From: Pseudomonas mucoides | Lineage (GTDB): Bacteria; Pseudomonadota; Gammaproteobacteria; Pseudomonadales; Pseudomonadaceae | Reading direction: 5' to 3' | NCBI RefSeq assembly: GCF_015461845.1 | Contig: NZ_JACOPW010000003.1 | Coordinates: 248,001-312,000 of the forward strand | DNA length: 64,000 nt | Shown: piece by piece, positions 1 to 8,978 of the stretch | How positions within the stretch are numbered: the stretch's first letter is position 1 | How the letters are laid out: each line of letters starts with the position of its first letter | Translations under genes and position numbers: made by a program | Notes under the pieces: generated by a model | Seen by the model: the letters and a program-made list of their open reading frames with translations, nothing else | Told to the model about the DNA's origin: nothing | Databases searched by the model: none

Positions 1-536
1 ATCGCTACCTGCGCTGCCGGGGCGCCACGTTGCAAGAGGATCTCGACGACTTTCTCGTACTCGACCTGCAACTGCGGCACGGTTTCGGCCAGGGTTGCGG
101 CGACTTGATGCAGGGACAGCACGGTCTGTTCGCTGGAGAGAATGGCGTCGGTGTTTTTCAGCAGGCGTTCCCAATCGAGCTGCACGGCGCGCATTTCCGG
201 GCGCACGGTGGACGGCGCGGGTGGCAGGCCGGTGGCCGGGTCGCCCTTCTTCAGGTAGCCCCAGCGCTGGGCGAAGTCGTTGCGCGCATCGCTGAGCAGC
301 TTGAACGCCGCCGCTTTGCCGGCGGCGGCTTCGGTTGCATTTTTGGCGATGCGCTGGGACAGCACGCGCAGTTCACCGGCGTGGCCGATGTACTGTTTGT
401 CGTACGTGGCCTGGGTGTTGAGGTAAGCGAAATTGGCGAACAGCAGCATGATGAACACGATCAACGCGATAAACAGCACGATGATCTGCGAGCGACTGCG
501 CGATCCTTCTGGCTTGCCTGTTTTTGTTTTTATCAT
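1..536 (-). CDS. pilJ: PilJ, type IV pilus chemoreceptor (N-terminal part, cut by window edge)
   Basis: First 178 residues of the methyl-accepting chemoreceptor of the Pil-Chp system, which controls twitching and surface sensing from the cell poles. A short basic cytoplasmic tail is followed by one hydrophobic segment at about residues 17-37, then the start of a periplasmic sensor region containing LRVLSQRIAKNA, typical of the PilJ-type sensor. The HAMP and signalling domains lie outside the window. The ATG at 536 is preceded by GAGG at suitable spacing. It lies downstream of pilG, pilH and pilI on the same strand, the usual order, so identification rests on both sequence and context. Confidence 0.93.
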   Translation of the reverse strand, partial: MIKTKTGKPEGSRSRSQIIVLFIALIVFIMLLFANFAYLNTQATYDKQYIGHAGELRVLSQRIAKNATEAAAGKAAAFKLLSDARNDFAQRWGYLKKGDPATGLPPAPSTVRPEMRAVQLDWERLLKNTDAILSSEQTVLSLHQVAATLAETVPQLQVEYEKVVEILLQRGAPAAQVA

Positions 537-604
537 CAGTCCTCGCCTGTTAACCAACACCCTTTAATGCTTGCCGAAAACCCTGCAGGAGCAGGGGATG
601 GGGT

Positions 605-1138
605 TTACAGCGCCACATGCATAAAACCTGGCGACTGCGCCAGCGCAAACGGACTGAACACTTGCCAGGCCTGCTCGCGCTGGAACCGGCCTTTGACGAA
701 CGCCGACATCGGCCCGCTCGCCTGATCTGCCGGCTCCAGGCTGTCCTGGGCAAAGTGTTGCAAGCCGAAGACTTCGTCGACCAGCAACCCGGCAAACACC
801 TCGTTATGGTCCACCACCAGTACCCGCCGCTGCTTGCGCGGCGCCGAGACTTCGTGGCCAAAGAAACCGCACAAATCCATGACCGGCAGCAATCGCCCAC
901 GCAGGTTGGCGACCCCTTTGACCCAGGATTTGACGCCCGGCAACTGAGTGAAACGCGGTTCATGCAGGACTTCGCTGACTTCGCCCATCGGCGCGACGTA
1001 CCAATCCTCGCCCATGCGAAAACCGATGCCGCTCCAACTGTCCTGGCGGGTCGGTTGCGACGGCAGGTCCGCCGCCAGCAGACGACAGCGCTGGTCGATC
1101 TGCAGCAGCAGTTCGAAAGCCGTCAGCGACTCGGTCAT
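605..1138 (-). CDS. pilI: PilI, CheW-like adaptor of the Pil-Chp system
   Basis: A 177-residue CheW-domain protein. The adaptor couples the PilJ receptor to the ChpA histidine kinase at the inner membrane. The CheW fold is recognisable in the central part, with GVANLRGRLLPVMDL at about residues 75-89 and RVLVVDHNEVFAGLLVDEVFG at about 104-124 (shown split across the fold's two strands). Its start lies 10 bases after the pilH stop and the pilJ start follows 68 bases downstream, so the four pil genes are probably one transcript. Length is as expected for PilI. Confidence 0.93.
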   Translation of the reverse strand: MTESLTAFELLLQIDQRCRLLAADLPSQPTRQDSWSGIGFRMGEDWYVAPMGEVSEVLHEPRFTQLPGVKSWVKGVANLRGRLLPVMDLCGFFGHEVSAPRKQRRVLVVDHNEVFAGLLVDEVFGLQHFAQDSLEPADQASGPMSAFVKGRFQREQAWQVFSPFALAQSPGFMHVAL

Positions 1139-1148
1139 GGCCGGACGA

Positions 1149-1514
1149 TCAACCGGCCAGTACGTTGTTGAGGGTTTTGATCAGGGTCTCTTCGTCGACG
1201 GGTTTGGTCAGGTAGTCCTTGGCGCCCTGGCGCGTGCCCCAGACCTTGTCGGTTTCCTGATCCTTGGTGGTGATGATAATCACCGGGATGTGCCCGGTGT
1301 CCGGGTCTTTGGTCAGCTGGCGGGTCGCCTGGAAACCGTTGAGGCCAGGCATGACGATGTCCATCAGCACGGCGTCAGGTTTTTCCTGACGGGCCAGGGC
1401 CACGCCGTCGGCGCCGTTCTCGGCTTTCAACACTTCGTGACCGTGCTTTTCCAGCATGCCGGTCAGTTTGTACATTTCGGTCGGCGAATCATCGACGATC
1501 AGAATACGTGCCAT
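1149..1514 (-). CDS. pilH: PilH, response regulator of the Pil-Chp system
   Basis: A 121-residue single-domain receiver. It starts MARILIVDDSPTE, with the acidic pocket DD at residues 8-9, the phospho-acceptor Asp in VLMDIVMPG near residue 52, and the conserved Lys in YLTKPVDEE. In the Pil-Chp pathway PilH is one of two CheY-like proteins that receive phosphate from ChpA and affect pilus retraction. A longer in-frame start four codons upstream exists, but the ATG at 1514 gives the family length. It lies between pilG and pilI on the same strand. Confidence 0.93.
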   Translation of the reverse strand: MARILIVDDSPTEMYKLTGMLEKHGHEVLKAENGADGVALARQEKPDAVLMDIVMPGLNGFQATRQLTKDPDTGHIPVIIITTKDQETDKVWGTRQGAKDYLTKPVDEETLIKTLNNVLAG

Positions 1515-1571
1515 GGTCTTCCCCATTCTTGTCGACGCCGGGCCCGCTGGCCGAGCGTCACTGTGCGTGTC

Positions 1572-1976
1572 CTACTGCGGCAAAACGGCGGCGAAGCCCG
1601 GAACATGGGCCTGGATCGCGTTCAGCAGTTCTTCCTTGCTGAAAGGCTTGGTCAAAAACTGGTCGGAGCCGACGATGCGCCCCTTGGCCTTGTCGAACAG
1701 CCCGTCCTTGGACGACAGCATAATCACTGGCGTGGACTTGAACGCACTGTTGTTCTTGATTAAAGCGCAGGTCTGATAGCCATCCAGACGCGGCATCATG
1801 ATGTCGACAAAGATGATGCCGGGATGATTATCGGCAATCTTGGCCAGCGCATCGAAACCGTCGATGGCCGTAATGACTTCACAACCCACATTCTTCAACA
1901 GCGTTTCGGCGGTGCGACGAATCGTCTTCGAATCGTCGATCACCATGACCTTCAAGGCGCTGGAATGCTGATCCAT
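1572..1976 (-). CDS. pilG: PilG, response regulator of the Pil-Chp system
   Basis: A 134-residue single-domain receiver starting MDQHSSALKVMVIDDSKTI. It has the acidic pocket in VIDDSK, the phospho-acceptor Asp in FVDIMMPRLDG and the conserved Lys in LTKPFSKEEL. PilG is the second CheY-like protein of Pil-Chp and is linked to pilus extension and cAMP signalling. It is the first gene of the leftward pilGHIJ run; 225 bases separate it from the divergent gshB and must hold promoters for both directions. The chosen ATG at 1976 matches the family N-terminus; upstream codons extend the frame only to an unlikely start. Confidence 0.94.
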   Translation of the reverse strand: MDQHSSALKVMVIDDSKTIRRTAETLLKNVGCEVITAIDGFDALAKIADNHPGIIFVDIMMPRLDGYQTCALIKNNSAFKSTPVIMLSSKDGLFDKAKGRIVGSDQFLTKPFSKEELLNAIQAHVPGFAAVLPQ

Positions 1977-2201
1977 AAATGCTCTACCGTCGCCTTTGCG
2001 AAACAAATTGTCCGTTTGGTGGCTGGAAACCCTTGATGCTCAAGGGCCAGCACGGCATGGCAGCCTTTTTAGCACAGTCTCCAAATGCAATCTATCGGCC
2101 GGTCTTTGCGGTGGTTTTTCCTTGACCGGGAACACACTCAGCGCCACTCTGACGCCACTTTTTCATGTCCGTTCGGACCATCCATTTTCGAGGAAAAACC
2201 C

Positions 2202-3173
2202 ATGAGCGTTCGCGTCGGGATTGTCATGGATCCTATTGCCAGCATTTCCTATAAAAAGGATAGCTCGCTGGCCATGCTGCTGGCCGCGCAGAAGCGCGGC
2301 TGGGAACTGTTCTATATGGAACAGGGTGATTTGTACCAGGCTGAAGGCCAGGCGCGAGCGCGGATGCGACCGCTGAAAGTCTTCGCCAACCCGCAAAAGT
2401 GGTTCGAACTGGAAGCCGAGACCGATGCGCTGCTGAGCGATCTGGACGTGATCCTCATGCGCAAGGATCCGCCGTTCGACATGGAGTTTGTGTACTCCAC
2501 CTACCTGCTGGAGCAGGCCGAGCGTGATGGCGTGCTGGTGGTCAACAAACCGCAGAGCCTGCGTGACTGCAACGAAAAGCTGTTCGCCACGCTGTTCCCG
2601 CAGTGCACGCCGCCGACCATCGTCAGCCGTCGCCCTGACGTGCTGCGCGAATTCGCCGACCATCATGGCGATGTGATTCTCAAACCGCTGGACGGCATGG
2701 GCGGTTCCTCGATTTTCCGTCACACCGCCGGCCACCCGAACCTGTCGGTGATCCTCGAAACCCTGACCCTGCATGGCAAGCAGCAAATCATGATCCAGGG
2801 TTATCTGCCGGCCATCGTCGATGGCGACAAGCGCATCCTGATGATCGACGGCGAGCCCGTGGATTACTGCCTGGCGCGCATTCCTGCCGCTGGCGAAACC
2901 CGTGGCAACCTGGCGGCCGGCGGTCGTGGCGAAGCTCGCCCATTGACCGACAAGGACCGCTGGATCGCCGCACAAGTGGGCCCGACCCTGCGCGAGAAAG
3001 GCCTGCTGTTCGTGGGTCTGGACGTGATCGGCGAACATTTGACCGAAATCAACGTCACCAGCCCGACGTGCATTCGCGAGATTGATAATGCGTTCGGCAC
3101 CGACATTGGTGGTCTGCTGATGGATGCGATACAGAAGCAGCTTCAAGTTGCGAGCCGCAAGCCTCAAGTTTGA
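2202..3173 (+). CDS. gshB: Glutathione synthetase
   Basis: A 323-residue ATP-grasp ligase that joins glycine to gamma-glutamylcysteine in the second step of glutathione synthesis in the cytoplasm. It begins MSVRVGIVMDPI, has the ATP-grasp core ILKPLDGMGGSSIFR and ends its fold with FVGLDVIGEHLTEINVTSPT, all typical of proteobacterial GshB. The ATG at 2202 follows a GAGG motif at good spacing. The last ~8 codons (LQVASRKPQV region) run into an intergenic AAGCTTCAAG-type repeat, so the C-terminal tail appears to be extended by that repeat. It is divergent from pilG and followed by tonB3. Confidence 0.96.
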   Translation: MSVRVGIVMDPIASISYKKDSSLAMLLAAQKRGWELFYMEQGDLYQAEGQARARMRPLKVFANPQKWFELEAETDALLSDLDVILMRKDPPFDMEFVYSTYLLEQAERDGVLVVNKPQSLRDCNEKLFATLFPQCTPPTIVSRRPDVLREFADHHGDVILKPLDGMGGSSIFRHTAGHPNLSVILETLTLHGKQQIMIQGYLPAIVDGDKRILMIDGEPVDYCLARIPAAGETRGNLAAGGRGEARPLTDKDRWIAAQVGPTLREKGLLFVGLDVIGEHLTEINVTSPTCIREIDNAFGTDIGGLLMDAIQKQLQVASRKPQV

Positions 3174-3218
3174 AACGCACGCCGGCAGCTTGTCGCTTAC
3201 TGCTTGAAGCTTGAAGCT
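3139..3218. repeat. Imperfect inverted repeat spanning the gshB stop codon
   Basis: AGCTTCAAG at 3139-3147 is answered by CTTGAAGCT at 3210-3218, with further degenerate copies of the CTTCAAG/CTTGAAG word between them. The gshB stop (3171-3173) lies inside the element. Such AAGCTTCAAG-rich tracts recur between genes in Pseudomonas genomes. Confidence 0.6.
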
Positions 3219-3273
3219 AAAAACCAACATTGCGTTATCATGCCGAGCCCGTAAAAACGCGATGTTGGTTTTT
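3219..3273. promoter_or_regulatory. 16-bp inverted repeat with T tract ending just before the tonB3 start
   Basis: Arms 3219-3234 and 3258-3273 pair at 15 of 16 positions, with a 23-base loop. The right arm ends GGTTTTT, six bases before the tonB3 ATG. The shape is that of a rho-independent terminator for gshB, but its position means any transcript crossing it would fold over the tonB3 ribosome binding region. No Shine-Dalgarno sequence is visible in front of tonB3. Confidence 0.6.
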
Positions 3274-3278
3274 CTGCC

Positions 3279-4178
3279 ATGACACTCCCGTCCGATCTGC
3301 CCGCTGAACTCGCCCATCGTGGCGTGCGCCCGGCCGATCGCCTCGGTTTTACCCTGTTTCTTGCAGCGTTGATTCACCTGGCCTTGCTGTTGGGCGTCGG
3401 CTTTACGATGGTCGAGCCCAAACAGATCAGCAAAACCCTGGAAATCACCCTCGCCACCTTCAAAAGCGAAAAAAAGCCCGAGAAAGCTGATTTCCTCGCC
3501 CAGGAAAATCAGCAAGGCAGCGGCACCCTGGATAAAAAGGCCATTCCCAAGACCACCGAGGTCGCGCCGTTCCAGGACAACAAGGTACAAAAAGTCACGC
3601 CACCGCCCGCCGCCAAGCCTGAAGTGCAGGAAGCGCCGCCCAAGGCTGCCGTGACGACCATCGCACCGAAGCCGAAAAAAGCCCCGGCCAAGAACGAAGA
3701 GGTCAAACCTCAGACCAAAGCGGAAGTGGCCGCGCCGACGTTTGACAGTTCCCAGCTGTCCAGCGACATCGCCAGCCTCGAAGCGGAACTGGCCAACGAA
3801 CAACAGCTGTATGCCAAACGCCCGCGCATCCACCGCTTGAGCGCGGCCTCGACCATGCGCGACAAAGGTGCCTGGTATAAGGATGAATGGCGCAAGAAGG
3901 TCGAGCGCATCGGCAACCTCAACTACCCCGATGAAGCTCGCCGCCAACAGATTTACGGCAATTTGCGCTTAATGGTCTCGATCAACCGCGATGGCTCGCT
4001 GTATGAAGTGTTGGTGCTGGAGTCGTCCGGGCAGCCGTTGCTGGATCAGGCGGCGCAGCGGATCGTCAGGCTCGCCGCGCCGTTTGCGCCGTTTACCGGG
4101 GACCTTTCGGACATCGACCGCCTGGAAATCATCCGCACGTGGAAGTTTGCGCGTGGGGACAGACTGTCCAGTAACTGA
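3279..4178 (+). CDS. tonB3: TonB-family energy transducer (TonB3-like)
   Basis: A 299-residue inner-membrane protein. One hydrophobic anchor lies at about residues 24-45 (LGFTLFLAALIHLALLLGVG), followed by a long Lys/Pro/Ala-rich periplasmic linker (about 60-150). A TonB C-terminal domain follows from about 210 with YPDEARRQQIYGNLRL, SSGQPLLDQAAQ and the closing RTWKFARGD. TonB proteins pass proton-motive force to outer-membrane receptors. The gene sitting beside gshB and the pil genes matches P. aeruginosa tonB3, which has been tied to twitching motility rather than iron uptake. The start has no clear ribosome site and is preceded by a strong hairpin. Confidence 0.88.
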   Translation: MTLPSDLPAELAHRGVRPADRLGFTLFLAALIHLALLLGVGFTMVEPKQISKTLEITLATFKSEKKPEKADFLAQENQQGSGTLDKKAIPKTTEVAPFQDNKVQKVTPPPAAKPEVQEAPPKAAVTTIAPKPKKAPAKNEEVKPQTKAEVAAPTFDSSQLSSDIASLEAELANEQQLYAKRPRIHRLSAASTMRDKGAWYKDEWRKKVERIGNLNYPDEARRQQIYGNLRLMVSINRDGSLYEVLVLESSGQPLLDQAAQRIVRLAAPFAPFTGDLSDIDRLEIIRTWKFARGDRLSSN

Positions 4179-4281
4179 CACGCCCGCTCCCACAGGAATC
4201 TGTGTTGTTAGCGGTTTTTTGCGGCATTTCCTATGCATCCCCAGCTTGTCAGTTTGCCCCTCCAACGCCACACTAGCGCTC

Positions 4282-4854
4282 ATGAAGAACGTCAGCCCCA
4301 GCTACCTCAAGCATCACTTCCTGATCGCCATGCCTCACATGGCCGACCCGAACTTTGCGCACACCTTGACCTACATCGTCGAGCACACCGCCAATGGTGC
4401 CATGGGGCTGGTGATCAACCGCCCGCAAGACCTGAACCTGGCCGAGATCCTCGAGCAACTGCGCCCGGACATCGAGCCGCCAGCGCTGTGCCGGCATGTG
4501 CCGATTTTCATCGGCGGACCGGTGCAGACCGATCGTGGTTTTGTCCTGCATCCCAAGGGCCAGGGCTATCAGGCGACCGTTGATCTGGAAGACGATCTGT
4601 CCCTGTCCACTTCCCAGGACGTGCTGTTCGCCATTGCCGACGGCGTGGGTCCGGCGAAAAGCCTGATCGCCCTCGGTTACGCCGGCTGGGAAGCCGGGCA
4701 ACTGGATGCCGAACTGGCGCAGAACGCCTGGCTGACCTGCCCGTACGACGCCGACATCCTGTTCAACACCAGCAGCGAACTGCGCCTGGAAGCGGCGGCC
4801 AAACATTTGGGCGTCAATCTCAGCCTGCTGACCAGTCAGGCGGGGCACGCCTGA
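4282..4854 (+). CDS. algH: AlgH/YqgE family protein (UPF0301)
   Basis: A 190-residue protein starting MKNVSPSYLKHHFLIAMPHM, with the family signatures GAMGLVINRP, IGGPVQTDRGFVLH and LGYAGWEAGQLDAEL. In P. aeruginosa AlgH has been linked to alginate regulation, but its biochemical role is not settled. The downstream ruvX ATG overlaps the stop by one base (TGATG), indicating translational coupling, a pairing conserved in many gammaproteobacteria. Length agrees with the family. Confidence 0.93.
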   Translation: MKNVSPSYLKHHFLIAMPHMADPNFAHTLTYIVEHTANGAMGLVINRPQDLNLAEILEQLRPDIEPPALCRHVPIFIGGPVQTDRGFVLHPKGQGYQATVDLEDDLSLSTSQDVLFAIADGVGPAKSLIALGYAGWEAGQLDAELAQNAWLTCPYDADILFNTSSELRLEAAAKHLGVNLSLLTSQAGHA

Positions 4855-5291
4855 TGGCCCTGCGCCTGATCTTGGGTTTTGACTACGGCACCAAACAGAT
4901 CGGCGTCGCGGTCGGCCAGGTGATTACCGGCCAGGCCCGCGAGCTGTGCACCTTGAAGGCGCAGAACGGCGTTCCCGACTGGAATCAGGTCGAAGCCCTG
5001 ATCAAGGAGTGGAAACCCGACGCAGTGGTGGTCGGCCTGCCTTTGAACATGGACGGCACCCCGAGCGACATGTGCCTGCGCGCGGAAAAATTCGCCCGCC
5101 GCCTGAATGGCCGCTACAACCTGCCCTTCTATACCCACGATGAACGCCTGACCACGTTTGAAGCCAAAGGCGAGCGACGTGATCGCGGCGGGCAAAAAGG
5201 CAGTTACCGCGACAACCCGGTCGACGCCATCGCCGCCGCCCTGCTGCTGCAAGGCTGGCTCGACGAGAACAGCGCGCTGTTCGAATCCTGA
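4854..5291 (+). CDS. ruvX: Holliday junction resolvase-like / pre-16S rRNA nuclease YqgF
   Basis: A 145-residue RNase H-fold protein starting MALRLILGFDYGTKQIGVA, with the metal-binding Asp in the FDYGTKQ strand, VVGLPLNMDGTPS in the middle and DERLTT plus the C-terminal DNPVDAIAAALLLQ helix. Members process the 5' end of 16S rRNA precursors; an older annotation is a Holliday junction resolvase. It overlaps algH by one base and is followed 99 bases later by pyrR. All expected acidic residues are present. Confidence 0.94.
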   Translation: MALRLILGFDYGTKQIGVAVGQVITGQARELCTLKAQNGVPDWNQVEALIKEWKPDAVVVGLPLNMDGTPSDMCLRAEKFARRLNGRYNLPFYTHDERLTTFEAKGERRDRGGQKGSYRDNPVDAIAAALLLQGWLDENSALFES

Positions 5292-5390
5292 AGCAACGAA
5301 TCCTCAAGAGCCGCCGCAGGCGACTCTCTATAGCGACACCCCGAGCCACCCATCAAGCAGCACCCGGCTCGGGCCCAAGAAGGAGCAACC

Positions 5391-5894
5391 ATGAGCCTGC
5401 CCAATCCCGCCGAACTGATCAGCCAGATGGCGATCCGTCTAAAGGCCCACCTGGAACACCGTGGCATCAGCGAACCGCGTTACATCGGTATCCGTACCGG
5501 CGGCGTCTGGGTCGCCCAGGCGTTGCTCGAAGAACTGGGCAGCGACTCGCCGCTCGGCACCCTGGACGTGTCCTTCTACCGTGACGACTTCAGCCAGAAC
5601 GGCCTGCACCCACAAGTTCGCCCGTCGGCGCTGCCGTTCGAGATCGAAGGCCAGCACCTGGTGCTGATCGACGACGTGCTCATGAGCGGCCGGACCATCC
5701 GCGCCGCCATGAACGAACTGTTCGACTACGGCCGCCCGGCCAGCGTAACGCTGGTTTGCCTGCTGGACCTCGACGCCGGCGAGTTGCCGATCAGTCCGGA
5801 TGTGGTTGGCGCGACGCTGTCGCTGGCCGCTCACGAACGGGTCAAGCTGTCCGGTCCCGAGCTCAAGCTTGAACTGCAAGACCTCGCCCTTTAA
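5391..5894 (+). CDS. pyrR: PyrR, bifunctional pyrimidine regulator / uracil phosphoribosyltransferase
   Basis: A 167-residue PRTase-fold protein starting [14 protein letters not shown] after a strong AAGGAG ribosome site. The PRPP-binding loop [16 protein letters not shown] lies at about residues 90-105. PyrR senses UMP/PRPP and also converts uracil to UMP. It heads the pyrR-pyrB-pyrC' group as in other pseudomonads, where pyrimidine state sets expression of aspartate transcarbamoylase. I see no classic PyrR attenuator stem-loop between pyrR and pyrB, only 27 bases. Confidence 0.95.
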   Translation: MSLPNPAELISQMAIRLKAHLEHRGISEPRYIGIRTGGVWVAQALLEELGSDSPLGTLDVSFYRDDFSQNGLHPQVRPSALPFEIEGQHLVLIDDVLMSGRTIRAAMNELFDYGRPASVTLVCLLDLDAGELPISPDVVGATLSLAAHERVKLSGPELKLELQDLAL

Positions 5895-5921
5895 TCCGCC
5901 CTATTGAGAGTCCCCCTCGCG

Positions 5922-6941
5922 ATGACGCCTCTAGATACCAAGCGCCCGCTGCAGCTCAATGATCAGGGCCAGCTGCGCCACTTCCTCTCGCTCGACGGTT
6001 TGCGCCGCGAGTTGCTGACGGAAATCCTCGACACCGCCGACTCGTTCCTTGAAGTCGGTGCCCGGGCGGTGAAGAAAGTCCCGTTGCTGCGCGGCAAGAC
6101 CGTGTGCAACGTGTTCTTCGAAAACTCCACCCGCACCCGCACCACCTTCGAACTGGCGGCCCAGCGGCTGTCGGCGGACGTGATCACCCTGAACGTGTCG
6201 ACCTCGTCAGCCAGCAAGGGCGAAACCCTGCTCGACACCCTGCGCAACCTGGAAGCCATGGCCGCCGACATGTTTGTCGTGCGTCACGGTGATTCCGGCG
6301 CGGCGCACTTCATCGCCGAGCACGTCTGCCCGCAAGTGGCGATCATCAACGGCGGCGACGGCCGGCACGCGCACCCGACGCAGGGCATGCTCGACATGCT
6401 GACCATCCGTCGCCACAAGGGCGGCTTCGAAAACCTCTCGGTGGCCATCGTCGGCGACATCCTGCATTCGCGGGTGGCACGTTCGAACATGCTCGCGCTG
6501 AAAACCCTCGGTTGCCCGGACATTCGCGTGATCGCGCCGAAAACCCTGCTGCCGATCGGTATCGAGCAATACGGCGTGAAGGTCTACACCGACATGACCG
6601 AAGGCCTGAAAGACGTCGACGTGGTGATCATGCTGCGCCTGCAACGCGAGCGCATGGCCGGCGGCCTGTTGCCGAGCGAAGGCGAGTTCTACCGCCTGTT
6701 CGGCCTGACCACCGCACGCCTGGCCGGGGCCAAGCCGGATTGCATCGTCATGCACCCGGGGCCGATCAACCGTGGCGTGGAAATTGAGTCGGCGGTGGCC
6801 GACGGTCCGCACTCGGTGATCCTCAACCAGGTCACCTACGGTATTGCGATTCGTATGGCCGTGCTGTCGATGGCCATGAGCGGGCAGACTGCGCAACGTC
6901 AATTCGAGCAAGGCCAATTCGAGCAGGAGAACGCCCAGTGA
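5922..6941 (+). CDS. pyrB: Aspartate carbamoyltransferase catalytic subunit
   Basis: A 339-residue enzyme of de novo pyrimidine synthesis that forms carbamoyl-aspartate. The carbamoyl-phosphate loop [24 protein letters not shown] and MHPGPINRG motifs are all present. An upstream TTG at 5904 is in frame, but the ATG at 5922 ([11 protein letters not shown]) matches the family start. The stop overlaps the pyrC' GTG by four bases (GTGA). Pseudomonas ATCase is a class A dodecamer in which PyrB pairs with inactive PyrC'. Confidence 0.96.
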   Translation: MTPLDTKRPLQLNDQGQLRHFLSLDGLRRELLTEILDTADSFLEVGARAVKKVPLLRGKTVCNVFFENSTRTRTTFELAAQRLSADVITLNVSTSSASKGETLLDTLRNLEAMAADMFVVRHGDSGAAHFIAEHVCPQVAIINGGDGRHAHPTQGMLDMLTIRRHKGGFENLSVAIVGDILHSRVARSNMLALKTLGCPDIRVIAPKTLLPIGIEQYGVKVYTDMTEGLKDVDVVIMLRLQRERMAGGLLPSEGEFYRLFGLTTARLAGAKPDCIVMHPGPINRGVEIESAVADGPHSVILNQVTYGIAIRMAVLSMAMSGQTAQRQFEQGQFEQENAQ

Positions 6942-8209
6942 AGCTCAGCATTCTCGGCGCACGCGTGATTGATCCAGCCTCTGGCCTGGATAAAGTGACT
7001 GACATCCACATTGAAGCCTGCAAGATCGTCGCCCTGGGCGCCGCGCCAGCCGGTTTTGTCGCGGTCGACACCCTTGACGCCCAAGGCCTGGTGGCCGCCC
7101 CCGGGCTGGTTGACCTGAACGTCGCCCTGCGCGAGCCGGGCTACAGCCGCAAAGGCTCGATCATCAGCGAAACCCGCGCCGCGGCCGCGGGTGGCGTGAC
7201 CAGCCTGTGCTGCCCGCCGAAAACCAAACCGGTGCTGGACACCTCGGCCGTAGCCGAACTGATCCTCGACCGCGCCCGTGAAGCCGGCAACACCAAAGTC
7301 TTCCCGATTGGCGCCCTGAGCAAAGGCCTGGACGGCGAGCAACTGGCCGAGCTCGTTGCCCTGCGCGATGCCGGTTGCGTGGCCTTCGGCAACGGCCTGG
7401 ACAGTTTCCGCAACACCCGCACCCTGTGCCGGGCGCTGGAATACGCAGCGACGTTCGACCTGACGGTGATTTTCAACTCGCAGGACCACGACCTGGCCGA
7501 AGGTGGCCTGGCCCATGAAGGTCCGACCGCGAGTTTCCTCGGTTTGCCGGGCATTCCGGAAACCGCTGAAACCGTGGCCCTGGCCCGTGACCTGTTGCTG
7601 GTCGAGCAAAGCGGCGTACGTGCGCACTTCAGCCAGCTCACCAGCGCTCGCGGTGTGGCCCTGATCGCCCAGGCCCAGGCCCGTGGGCTGCCGGTGACCG
7701 CCGACGTGGCGCTGTATCAGCTGATCCTGACCGATGAAGCCTTGATCGACTTCAGCAGCCTCTACCACGTCCAGCCGCCGCTGCGCACCCGCGCCGACCG
7801 CGACGGCCTGCGTGCGGCGGTGAAATCGGGGGTGATCTCGGCCATCTCCAGCCACCACCAACCGCATGAGCGCGACGCCAAACTGGCGCCGTTCGGCGCG
7901 ACAGAGCCGGGCATCAGCAGTGTTGAGTTGCTGCTGCCGCTGGCAATGACGCTGGTGGAGGATGGTTTGCTGGACCTGCCGACGTTGCTGGCGCGGTTGA
8001 GTGCCGGGCCTGCCGAAGCGCTACGTTTGCCGGCCGGTAAGCTGGCAGTGGGTGGGCCGGCGGATATCGTGCTGTTCGACCCTGCAGCGTCGACCGTGGC
8101 GGGTGAAACCTGGCTGTCCAAGGGTGAGAACTGCCCGTTCATTGGGCATAGCCTGCCGGGTGTGGTGCGTTACACCTTGGTGGATGGGCGGATTAGCCAC
8201 CAGGCGTAA
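6938..8209 (+). CDS. pyrC': PyrC', inactive dihydroorotase-like subunit of aspartate transcarbamoylase
   Basis: A 423-residue amidohydrolase-fold protein read from a GTG that overlaps the pyrB stop. In active dihydroorotases the first metal motif reads D-x-H-x-H-x-R; here the equivalent stretch is [12 protein letters not shown], so both histidines are replaced. The fold is otherwise complete, including the C-terminal [11 protein letters not shown] strand. In P. putida and P. aeruginosa the equivalent protein lacks dihydroorotase activity and is needed to assemble the PyrB dodecamer. The true dihydroorotase must be elsewhere. Confidence 0.94.
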   Translation: MKLSILGARVIDPASGLDKVTDIHIEACKIVALGAAPAGFVAVDTLDAQGLVAAPGLVDLNVALREPGYSRKGSIISETRAAAAGGVTSLCCPPKTKPVLDTSAVAELILDRAREAGNTKVFPIGALSKGLDGEQLAELVALRDAGCVAFGNGLDSFRNTRTLCRALEYAATFDLTVIFNSQDHDLAEGGLAHEGPTASFLGLPGIPETAETVALARDLLLVEQSGVRAHFSQLTSARGVALIAQAQARGLPVTADVALYQLILTDEALIDFSSLYHVQPPLRTRADRDGLRAAVKSGVISAISSHHQPHERDAKLAPFGATEPGISSVELLLPLAMTLVEDGLLDLPTLLARLSAGPAEALRLPAGKLAVGGPADIVLFDPAASTVAGETWLSKGENCPFIGHSLPGVVRYTLVDGRISHQA

Positions 8210-8223
8210 TACCGCGTCGCTGC

Positions 8224-8294
8224 AATCGTGAGCAGGCTTTGCTCCTACGGGATTGTGTATGAACACCCTGTAGGAGCATGGCTTGCCAGCGATG
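8224..8294. repeat. REP-type palindrome pair
   Basis: A left arm ending GCTCCTACGGG and a right arm starting CCTGTAGGAGC are partly complementary, lying between the convergent pyrC' and TM2 genes. The arms are more diverged than in the other elements of this window. Confidence 0.6.
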
Positions 8295-8296
8295 GC

Positions 8297-8728
8297 TTAC
8301 TGGAAAGCGCCTCTGTTCTGGGCGTTACGCACCGAAACCTGGTCATTGAGCGTCCAGAAGTCATACAGCACCCCGACAAAGAACAACCCGCCCGTCACCA
8401 GGTACAGCAACCCGCTGATCCACTTCCCCTGATACATCCGGTGTACGCCGAACACCCCGAGAAACGTCAGCAGAATCCACGCCACGTTGTATTCGATCGG
8501 TCCCGCGGTGAACCGAAGGTCTGCTTCACGGTCCATTGCCGGAATCAGAAAAACGTCGATCAGCCAGCCAATTCCCAGCAAGCCAAGGGTGAAGAACCAG
8601 ATCGTCCCGGTCACCGGCTTGCCGTAATAGAAGCGGTGAGCGCCGGTAAAACCGAAAATCCACAGCAGATATCCGATCACTTTGCTGTGCGTATCTTGAT
8701 GCGCGGCGGACTGTTGATAGCTGTTCAT
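8297..8728 (-). CDS. TM2 domain membrane protein
   Basis: A 143-residue protein with two copies of a TM2-like unit: IGYLLWIFGFTGAHRFYYGK (about 18-37) and WILLTFLGVFGVHRMYQGK (about 84-102), each a hydrophobic helix followed by G-x-HR-x-Y-x-G. Four hydrophobic segments suggest an integral inner-membrane protein. TM2 proteins are widespread but their function is not established. It stands alone, convergent with pyrC' and divergent from the NlpC/P60 gene. GGAG sits eight bases before the ATG. Confidence 0.85.
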   Translation of the reverse strand: MNSYQQSAAHQDTHSKVIGYLLWIFGFTGAHRFYYGKPVTGTIWFFTLGLLGIGWLIDVFLIPAMDREADLRFTAGPIEYNVAWILLTFLGVFGVHRMYQGKWISGLLYLVTGGLFFVGVLYDFWTLNDQVSVRNAQNRGAFQ

Positions 8729-8978
8729 GGAGCACCTCGATTCACACGATAGATAAATATTCTTTAAATCTTTGTGACTTTTTTACAGGTTGCCGACGTA
8801 TGGCAAATGGTACCGTGATGTCCGTCAAAGCCTTATAGCACCTGACTTCTGTCCGACAATTGCGTCTATTTTCCGCTTGTTTGGTTCCATTGACCCCCAG
8901 GTTGAATCGACCAACGGCCTCGGAAGGACAAAAAAAGCTGTTATAAAGTTGCGCGTTCACCTATTCGAGCCCTGCCTA

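Noticed and set aside
2163..3947. Long reading frame (594 codons) on the minus strand across gshB and tonB3
   Set aside because: It is antisense to two well-supported genes, has no family resemblance or ribosome site, and such frames are expected in high-GC DNA.
6938..8209. Calling this gene an active dihydroorotase
   Set aside because: The HxH metal motif is missing; it is the PyrC' structural subunit.
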